Shown here in pieces: positions 33,707 to 39,140 of a stretch of DNA of 39,140 nt. Both the position numbers and the translations under genes were made by a program. Below the pieces are notes generated by a model. It saw only the letters and a list, made by a program, of their open reading frames with translations. It had not been told where the DNA came from and ran no database searches. The first letter of the stretch is position 1, and the number at the start of each line of letters is the position of its first letter. Source of the stretch: Saccharofermentans sp. (GTDB taxonomy: Bacteria > Bacillota > Clostridia > Saccharofermentanales > Saccharofermentanaceae); NCBI GenBank assembly GCA_024683485.1, contig JAIKYD010000125.1, positions 1 through 39,140 of the forward strand, read 5' to 3'.

Positions 33707-34393
33707 TCAATACTTCACACTGTCATTTCCGGACTTATCGTCAGAAGATCCGGAGACCGTAGTTGACTCTACTGTGAAAGTGGCATCTTCCAGTATCTTG
33801 GAATTTGCTTTCAGATCCTTTTTGGCCTGGGAAGCAAGGATGGCATTAGCCATTCCACCGATAGAACCTACCACAAGCGTTATTCCGATAATGATATTTA
33901 GAGTCTTGGTAGCACCGTTGAAGAATACCACAAGGAAACCCAAAGCCAGCGCAATAACTCCGAATAACAGAGAGAACCACCAGTACTTGGCACCGGAGGG
34001 TCTAAGTGTGCCTACTGCCGCAATTATTATTACGATAGAATAAACTGCGATTATTATTCCGAATATGAAATTGAATACCGTAATAACAGGAAGAGGGTTG
34101 ATGATAAATACCAATCCCACAACAGCCAGGGCAATACCGATTATCAGAACGATCCAGTCAAAAAGAGTCTTGTCCTTGATCCTGAGAAAGTTGATCAATG
34201 CAAAAATACCGATCAGGATAAGCACGCCGCCTATCACCCTGACAAAACCGGATGCAATATCGTCTCCCCTGCCGGCAATGGTTCCTATGACAAAGATGAG
34301 TCCCAGAAACAACATGAAAATGTCGAGCACGATCCTGCCGACATTATAGTTGACGGTCTTTTCCTTCTTGTTTTTGCCTGATTTCTTTGCCAT
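33707..34393 (-). CDS. six-helix membrane protein, DUF308/HdeD-like
   Basis: A 228-residue integral membrane protein. After a Lys-rich cytoplasmic start there are six hydrophobic segments, at about 16-37, 46-70, 74-97, 100-127, 136-158 and 164-187, in paired-helix style with small-residue-rich turns. This pattern resembles HdeD/DUF308 proteins. The C-terminal 40 residues are polar and Ser/Asp-rich. The gene starts four bases after the GGDEF gene, and its GGAGTG site lies inside the end of that gene, so translation is probably coupled. Function unknown. Confidence 0.72.
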   Translation of the reverse strand: MAKKSGKNKKEKTVNYNVGRIVLDIFMLFLGLIFVIGTIAGRGDDIASGFVRVIGGVLILIGIFALINFLRIKDKTLFDWIVLIIGIALAVVGLVFIINPLPVITVFNFIFGIIIAVYSIVIIIAAVGTLRPSGAKYWWFSLLFGVIALALGFLVVFFNGATKTLNIIIGITLVVGSIGGMANAILASQAKKDLKANSKILEDATFTVESTTVSGSSDDKSGNDSVKY

Positions 34394-34397
34394 ATCT

Positions 34398-35516
34398 TCA
34401 CTCCTCGCTTTCGCCTGATGCCATTATCCTGTTCTTGCCTGATTTCTTAGCTTTTGACAGAGCTTCCTCAACCTCGTCCAGAGCGCCCTTCAGGTCCATG
34501 GTCACATCAAACCATGAGTATCCGCCACTTATTGTAACGGGTTCTTTGGTAAATGAATACTTCTTTCTGGCAAACTCTTTGCGGATCCTGTTCAAAGCAT
34601 CCAGATTCTCTTCCCTTACCCCATTCTCGAAAATGATCACAAATGTGTCCCCGCCATATCTTCCGATAATCGTGTCCTCGTCAATATAGCCTTGCAGAAC
34701 AGAACCAAATGTACGGAGAACATCATCTCCGTTATCATTTCCCAGTTCATCATTGATCTTCTTGAAGTCATCGATATCAAGGAGCGCAACACCGCACGGA
34801 TCAAGTTCATTTGTGGCAGACAGAATCTCTTCCGCCGCCTCAGTCAGATATCTTTTGCTGTAGACACCGGTTACACTGTCAGTCTCAAATCCTTTGTCAA
34901 ACTTGTTCGCCGAAGCAAAATTTCTTTCCCTGATTATGAGAGATTTAATATTAAACAACTCCAGTCTGTATGCCAGAAAACTTATTCCGAGTGTCAGGAT
35001 CTCCGAAATAATAATGCAGAGAATGGTAAATCCCCGTTCAGTCGGATAATCATATATATGAATGATCCCGGCATACAGGACAAAAACAAAACTCAGTCCG
35101 GCCTGGATCATCAGAATAAAATTGTCATGGAAGATAGTGCAGATAACAACAGTAAACAGCGGAAGTATCCATAACGGAATAAAGAAACTGTGGGCAAGTG
35201 CAATAACACCGGTCATGATAAGTCCGGCAAAGGAAACTACCCTGTTCTTTGTGCTGTCCGTACTAGTGTCAGATCTGTTAGAGAATCTGGTCACTATATA
35301 AAGAATGACGTTGACAACAAGCGGGACAAGGATCCTGAATGCAATGTAAGAAAGAAGCGGCTGACCAAGGTCTTTGATCTCATAGTAATAGATGGCAATG
35401 GCGATCTCCAGCATCAAACACACGACAGTCACTATGAGAAGGATCTTCTCAAACTCAAACCTTATCATCCTCTCAAGATTCCGCATCGCGGGATCACTGG
35501 CCGGTCTGCTGTCCAT
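34398..35516 (-). CDS. membrane protein with degenerate GGDEF domain (GGDTF)
   Basis: A 372-residue protein with five or six N-terminal transmembrane segments (about 24-185) and a C-terminal GGDEF domain (about 205-365). The domain has the DSVTGVYSKRYL start, the metal-site LLDIDDFKKIND and the signature GRYGGDTF with GGDTF at 288-292. The fourth residue, a metal ligand Glu in active diguanylate cyclases, is Thr, and no RxxD inhibitory site precedes it. Cyclase activity is therefore doubtful; the domain may instead bind GTP or c-di-GMP, or act as a sensor partner. GAGAGGT precedes the ATG. It lies 47 bases after the GH25 gene and is coupled to the membrane protein downstream. Confidence 0.88.
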   Translation of the reverse strand: MDSRPASDPAMRNLERMIRFEFEKILLIVTVVCLMLEIAIAIYYYEIKDLGQPLLSYIAFRILVPLVVNVILYIVTRFSNRSDTSTDSTKNRVVSFAGLIMTGVIALAHSFFIPLWILPLFTVVICTIFHDNFILMIQAGLSFVFVLYAGIIHIYDYPTERGFTILCIIISEILTLGISFLAYRLELFNIKSLIIRERNFASANKFDKGFETDSVTGVYSKRYLTEAAEEILSATNELDPCGVALLDIDDFKKINDELGNDNGDDVLRTFGSVLQGYIDEDTIIGRYGGDTFVIIFENGVREENLDALNRIRKEFARKKYSFTKEPVTISGGYSWFDVTMDLKGALDEVEEALSKAKKSGKNRIMASGESEE

Positions 35517-35563
35517 GTTTCTTACCTCTCAGGTCTTATATGCGTCCGGTTGCCTTTAAGAGT

Positions 35564-37402
35564 CTATGCGCCTGTATCGTCTCCGTCCTGAGGTCCTTCA
35601 GAAAAATCAGGTGTCTCTGCGGTATCACCGTCCTGATCTCCACCCTCATTGCTTTCATCGGGTGTCGGTGCAGGTGTATCTTCCGGAGGTTCAGTCTCAT
35701 CCTGTGTGGATGCAGGAGGTTCTTCACCGTCTCCGACTGCCGGTGTGGGCACAGGTGTAACTGTCTCTTCGCTGTCTGAAGGAGTAGGTCCAGGTGTGAC
35801 AGAAGGTTCTCCGCCCGGTACTTCCGACGGTTCGGCAGAAGGCGAAACTGATGGAGATACCGACGGCGATGGTGATACCGAAGGTGAAGGTGTTGCTGCC
35901 GAATCTGTTACCTCCCATGTTGCCGTATTAGTTACAGTACCGCGGAATGAATCGTTGTAAGTATAAGTTACGGTATATTTGCCGATCGTATTCTGAGCCT
36001 TCTCAAGATCGACCGTCTGGCCTGACTCATCTGTGATCTCATATGTAATTCCGCCGGTTACAACATCGTCCTGTGACGTCTTTGCGGTTACGCCTTCAAG
36101 AAGGTCAACCGTTTGTCCTATACCGCTTGTAATGGCTCCATTCGTTACGTTGACTTCTGGAGCACCTATAGTCGTCTTTCCAAGAAGTCTGATATTGAGG
36201 TCAACATCTGTCCTGATACCGGAAACGTCTCCCTTCCATGAATACTGCCAGTATTCATATGAGAAGCTTCTCGGCGGAACCGTATCGCCTTCCTTATAGA
36301 AACTTCCGTCACTGTAGCAGCTGTATGGATATGCGTACCACAGTTTATATCTGGATAAGATGTCGCCAGCATAACTGTTAAGTCTGCTGTTGATATCGGA
36401 AGTGTTAAGGTATACGCATGGCGTGTAGTTTTTCTGGGCTATAGTGCTGCAGAATGAGATGATAACATTTGCAAAGTCCTCGCCATACAGGTCTTCTGTC
36501 CTGTATCCGCTGCCGGTCTCCCAGTCCAGAACAACCGGAAGATCAAGTGTGACTTTTCCAACCTGTGAAAGTGTCATTGAGGCTTCCTCAAGTGCTTCAT
36601 ATGGTGTCAAAGCCTGCGAGAAGAAATAAGCTCCGACCTTGATGCCTGCTGCTCTTGCCGCATTAACATTCTGAACAAATTTGGTATCCTCATAGATCTT
36701 TCCTGAGGATCCCCATCCTCTTCCTCCGCATCTGATAAATGCAAAAGTAATTCCGTCCGATCTTACCGCAGACCAGTCTATATCCCCCTGGAATTCCGAG
36801 ATGTCTATACCAAGCTCAAAACTGACTGTTGTAATAGGAGCCAGTGTCGGTGTGGGAACGTTTGTGGGAACAGGTGTCGGGGTATCTGTAGGTGCGGGTG
36901 CTTCATTAACAGCTCCCTTATGGGTATTGTTCTGATTCTGCGACTGATCTGTCTCGATTTCACTTCTGTCGATAACTCCGGCTTTTCCCGATACGATGGC
37001 ATCGACAAGCTCCTCATCAGACAATGATTTCAGGTCATTGAGATCAACAACATGTTCTCCCGTAAGGCTTCCGCGTTTTTTGACGCCGGAACCTGCAGAA
37101 GGACTGTCGTTTTTATTGGTATCCTCATTTTTCTCAGGTTCTGAAACTGCCGCTTCTGTCTCACTCTCACTTGCCTCAATGGCAACTTTTGCAAGATACT
37201 GCTCGGCAACATTGAGTTCCATGTTTTCTGAAGGGACCGTAGCAGCTGAATTACACTTTATAGCAGCTGTGGCAGCGGAACCGATGGTTGCAATAACGAT
37301 TACCGCAGCAAGGATAAGGCTGATCCTGGCCTTATTCTCCTGTGCCGAGCAAAACCGCTCAAATAATCCCTCTTCTTCCCTGTTAACAGCTTTTTTCTTC
37401 AA
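35564..37402 (-). CDS. membrane-anchored GH25 lysozyme-like protein with Ig-like domain and Ser/Pro/Thr tail
   Basis: A 612-residue peptidoglycan hydrolase candidate. It starts at a TTG (37402) with AGGTGG eight bases upstream. There is one transmembrane helix near 27-49, then a long acidic and Pro/Thr-rich spacer to about 190. A GH25 muramidase domain (about 195-407) follows, with the DISEFQGDIDW start (Asp200) and VVLDWE (Asp293, Glu295) at the active site. An Ig-like beta domain (about 413-495) and a roughly 115-residue low-complexity tail rich in Ser, Pro, Thr, Glu and Asp complete it. No LPXTG motif or SH3 domain is seen. The enzyme is held outside the membrane by its N-terminus. Three neighbours downstream may be cotranscribed. 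Confidence 0.9.
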   Translation of the reverse strand: MKKKAVNREEEGLFERFCSAQENKARISLILAAVIVIATIGSAATAAIKCNSAATVPSENMELNVAEQYLAKVAIEASESETEAAVSEPEKNEDTNKNDSPSAGSGVKKRGSLTGEHVVDLNDLKSLSDEELVDAIVSGKAGVIDRSEIETDQSQNQNNTHKGAVNEAPAPTDTPTPVPTNVPTPTLAPITTVSFELGIDISEFQGDIDWSAVRSDGITFAFIRCGGRGWGSSGKIYEDTKFVQNVNAARAAGIKVGAYFFSQALTPYEALEEASMTLSQVGKVTLDLPVVLDWETGSGYRTEDLYGEDFANVIISFCSTIAQKNYTPCVYLNTSDINSRLNSYAGDILSRYKLWYAYPYSCYSDGSFYKEGDTVPPRSFSYEYWQYSWKGDVSGIRTDVDLNIRLLGKTTIGAPEVNVTNGAITSGIGQTVDLLEGVTAKTSQDDVVTGGITYEITDESGQTVDLEKAQNTIGKYTVTYTYNDSFRGTVTNTATWEVTDSAATPSPSVSPSPSVSPSVSPSAEPSEVPGGEPSVTPGPTPSDSEETVTPVPTPAVGDGEEPPASTQDETEPPEDTPAPTPDESNEGGDQDGDTAETPDFSEGPQDGDDTGA

Positions 37403-37493
37403 AACGGTACCACCTGTTCAAAAAGATAAATATTCATGATAAATGATGCTTTAGCTGACTCCCCAAGTCAAGAAACAACACCTTACAACTAAG

Positions 37494-38189
37494 TTACCGT
37501 TTCGCTACAAAATCCGGATACTCGTTACAGAGAAGCCTGTAAGGTGGCTCGTCCTCTTCTATCTCGGGGAATCTTCCCACAGGAGGATTAAACCGGTTGT
37601 CAGTATTGTCATCATTAACCTGTGAGACCTCACCCAGAAGCACTGCACCGGTTCCCTTCTCGACTTCAAAATCGTGATACATCAGGGGTTGGATCGATAT
37701 GCTCTCTCCCGGCGTAAGTCTTATCTGCGTTCCTGCTTTGACCTGATACGTTCTTCCGTCAGTATGTACCGTGACATCACTCTCATAATCCATTTCTTCA
37801 TCAGGAAGTGAATTATAGACTCTGATCAGAAGATTGCCGCCGCCCTTATTTATGATGTCTTCCATTTTGTTCCAGTGGAAATGATTCGGAGAATACTGTC
37901 CTTCCTCAATGAAGAGAAGTTTTTCCGCATATGACTTCGGATATATGTCCTGTGCTTTAAGATTGCCGTTTCTTAATGTGATCAGCGAGAAACCGACCTT
38001 GTTAAAATCACCCAAACCATAATCGGTTATGTCCCAGCCGAGCATATTATCCCTGATCTCATCATATTCGTGTCCCTTGGAAAGCCATTCTTCCGGTGTA
38101 AAATGGCAAAACGGCGGAAGGCTTATCTTCAGGTCATCTATGACGCTTTCCATGCGCCTCAACGCTTTGTTTATCTCGGATCTTTTCAT
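37494..38189 (-). CDS. D-lyxose ketol-isomerase-like cupin protein
   Basis: A 231-residue cupin-fold sugar isomerase of the D-lyxose isomerase family (EC 5.3.1.15), which interconverts D-lyxose and D-xylulose in characterised members. Metal-binding positions are visible: His-x-His in NHFHWNKMEDI with the following Glu, and the later His in LMYHDFEV. The C-terminal segment EVSQVNDDNTDNRFNPPVGRFPEIEEDE is very characteristic. AAGGAGA precedes the ATG. No sugar transporter or kinase accompanies it, so the pathway cannot be inferred from neighbours. Confidence 0.9.
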   Translation of the reverse strand: MKRSEINKALRRMESVIDDLKISLPPFCHFTPEEWLSKGHEYDEIRDNMLGWDITDYGLGDFNKVGFSLITLRNGNLKAQDIYPKSYAEKLLFIEEGQYSPNHFHWNKMEDIINKGGGNLLIRVYNSLPDEEMDYESDVTVHTDGRTYQVKAGTQIRLTPGESISIQPLMYHDFEVEKGTGAVLLGEVSQVNDDNTDNRFNPPVGRFPEIEEDEPPYRLLCNEYPDFVAKR

Positions 38190-38272
38190 GTGTGATTCTC
38201 CTTTTCGCGCATATCATATCACTGTCATTGATTATTTATATTCGCGAAAATGGGCAATTTCAAGGCTCGCTG

Positions 38273-38908
38273 CTAATATGTTCTTCTGTTGCTGACCGCT
38301 CTGAAGATGCATGCAACCGCAAAAGCCGATAAAGATATGACAGCGAAGATAGCGATGCCAACAGGCCATCCCCAACTCAAAAAAGCATAGAAATCATTGG
38401 TATCCGGCCAGGGACCACCTATTCCGTTTATGAGGATGTTGAGCATATATCCAATCCCATAGAGCAGCGTCGGAACAGCTGCAAAAACAGTATATTTAAA
38501 AAGAATACGTTTTCTTTCCACCACAATGAATTCAGCCATGGCCGTAACCGGAAGCAAAAGATGGAAGAACAGATTTCCTCTTTTATAGAACTGCGGATAA
38601 CCGTAAAGAGGTCCGAACATAAATGCCACTACAGCAAATGTTATTGCGACACCGCAAACAGCAGCGAGTTTAAAAACTGCCATCTTGTCCTTATCTTTCT
38701 TCAGCAAGATCAACACAAGATATACAGATGCAATGATGCCGCAGAAAACATTGGTCAGGACCGTATAAAACTTGAAATTCTCAATGCCTGTCGACTGCAG
38801 TGCGCCTTCTTCAGGTTTTCCGGTGAGCATGAGAATAATGCCGATCACCGTGAAGATGACGATAACGGTGTTGAGGATAAGTTCCGCTGTCTGATTCTTT
38901 TTGTTCAT
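38273..38908 (-). CDS. membrane protein of unknown function, about six helices
   Basis: I do not recognise a named function. From the ATG at 38908 the protein has 211 residues and about six transmembrane segments (for example LILNTVIVIFTVIGIILML near the start). The aromatic loops FKFYTVLTNVFCG and GNLFFHLLLPV resemble the Pr6Pr/FAR-17a-like groups of membrane proteins. An upstream TTG would add 13 residues but also removes the promoter. There is no ribosome site; TATAAT ends six bases before the ATG, so the mRNA is probably leaderless. Confidence 0.75.
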   Translation of the reverse strand: MNKKNQTAELILNTVIVIFTVIGIILMLTGKPEEGALQSTGIENFKFYTVLTNVFCGIIASVYLVLILLKKDKDKMAVFKLAAVCGVAITFAVVAFMFGPLYGYPQFYKRGNLFFHLLLPVTAMAEFIVVERKRILFKYTVFAAVPTLLYGIGYMLNILINGIGGPWPDTNDFYAFLSWGWPVGIAIFAVISLSAFAVACIFRAVSNRRTY

Positions 38909-38914
38909 ACAATA

Positions 38915-38920
38915 ATTATA
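38915..38920 (-). promoter_or_regulatory. -10 box for a probable leaderless mRNA
   Basis: A perfect TATAAT on the minus strand, preceded by GTG, lies six bases before the ATG at 38908. No clear -35 is seen at 17 bases. The geometry is identical to that at cca. Confidence 0.5.
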
Positions 38921-38934
38921 CACGGTATGCAAAA

Positions 38935-38966
38935 GGGGCTGTCTCAAAATAAAAAGAGATAGCCCC
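38935..38966 (-). terminator. hairpin of the GGGCTGTCTC family at the right edge
   Basis: GGGGCTGTCTC (38935-38945) pairs with GAGATAGCCCC (38956-38966) with one G-U pair. TTTT follows on the minus strand, so it would stop transcription coming from genes to the right. Confidence 0.75.
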
Positions 38967-38982
38967 TAACTATTTCAAAAGA

Positions 38983-39006
38983 AAACGGGTCCCGAAGGAC
39001 CCGTTT
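38983..39006 (-). terminator. second tandem terminator at the right edge
   Basis: A perfect ten-base stem (38983-38992 with 38997-39006) closed by a CGAA loop is followed on the minus strand by a T-rich TTTTCTTTT. It implies a minus-strand gene to the right of the window. The last 130 bases hold no frame I can support. Confidence 0.85.
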
Positions 39007-39140
39007 ATTGTTAGAATAATTGTGTGAAAAACCTTCTAACATTACAGTCTGACTATAGCAAAAACGGGAGCTATATTCAACTGTCACTTCCAATTCAAAC
39101 CGAATGTTTAATTCCCGTGGACGATTCAGTACGACTCATA

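Noticed and set aside
39010..39140. Partial minus-strand gene at the right edge
   Set aside because: All frames are short or broken before the tandem terminators, and nothing resembles a known C-terminus.

Overview
The window looks like chromosome from an anaerobic, fermentative Bacillota of class Clostridia. The evidence is the ctsR-mcsA-mcsB-clpC heat-shock operon, subunits of an electron-bifurcating hydrogenase (HydB and HydC), an NfnAB-type transhydrogenase, a YugP-like metallopeptidase, a DUF1846 protein, strong AGGAGG ribosome binding sites and many Rho-independent terminators. I cannot fix the genus. The fused phosphoglycerate kinase-triosephosphate isomerase is the best taxonomic marker. 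I see no rRNA, tRNA, CRISPR array, insertion sequence or phage gene, so this reads as core chromosome with several divergent proteins rather than a genomic island.

Layout, left to right. 1-2.4 kb (minus): hydC-hydB, cut by the window edge where the catalytic hydrogenase subunit would be expected. 2.5-6.6 kb (minus): an EF-G paralogue, then a zinc-ribbon/coiled-coil/DUF4177-like protein. 6.8-12 kb (plus): a complete oligopeptide/nickel-type ABC importer (lipoprotein, two permeases, double ATPase). 12.3-14.8 kb (minus): cca and an orphan prepilin-like protein with a Ser-Gly-acidic repeat. 14.9-17.2 kb (plus): a divergent GH31 protein. 17.2-18.9 kb (minus): a monoacylglycerol-lipase-like hydrolase and a zinc metallopeptidase. 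19.2-21.5 kb (plus): nfnA-nfnB. 21.6-26.2 kb (minus): 2H phosphoesterase-like protein, Nudix hydrolase, PGK-TPI fusion, and an acyltransferase with zinc-ribbon and PH-like extensions. 26.3-31.3 kb (minus): ctsR-mcsA-mcsB-clpC with a promoter and CtsR operator cluster. 31.4-38.9 kb (minus): DUF1846 protein, MBL-fold hydrolase, small membrane protein, membrane GGDEF protein, membrane-anchored GH25 lysozyme-like protein, D-lyxose isomerase-like protein and a membrane protein.

How the genes fit together. HydBC and NfnAB would balance ferredoxin, NADH and NADPH pools during fermentation, and the PGK-TPI fusion serves glycolysis. The heat-shock operon keeps its order and CtsR control, but its McsB protein lacks the residues needed for arginine phosphorylation and the ClpC N-domain has drifted at one phosphoarginine site. 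The GH25/GGDEF/membrane/MBL run looks like a cell-envelope operon.

The observations most worth a second look are the apparent McsB pseudokinase with its drifted ClpC partner, the four-heptad CtsR operator, two genes with identical leaderless promoter geometry, a palindrome over the pgk-tpi -10 box, the GH31 protein without a recognisable acid/base motif, and the orphan repeat-bearing prepilin.
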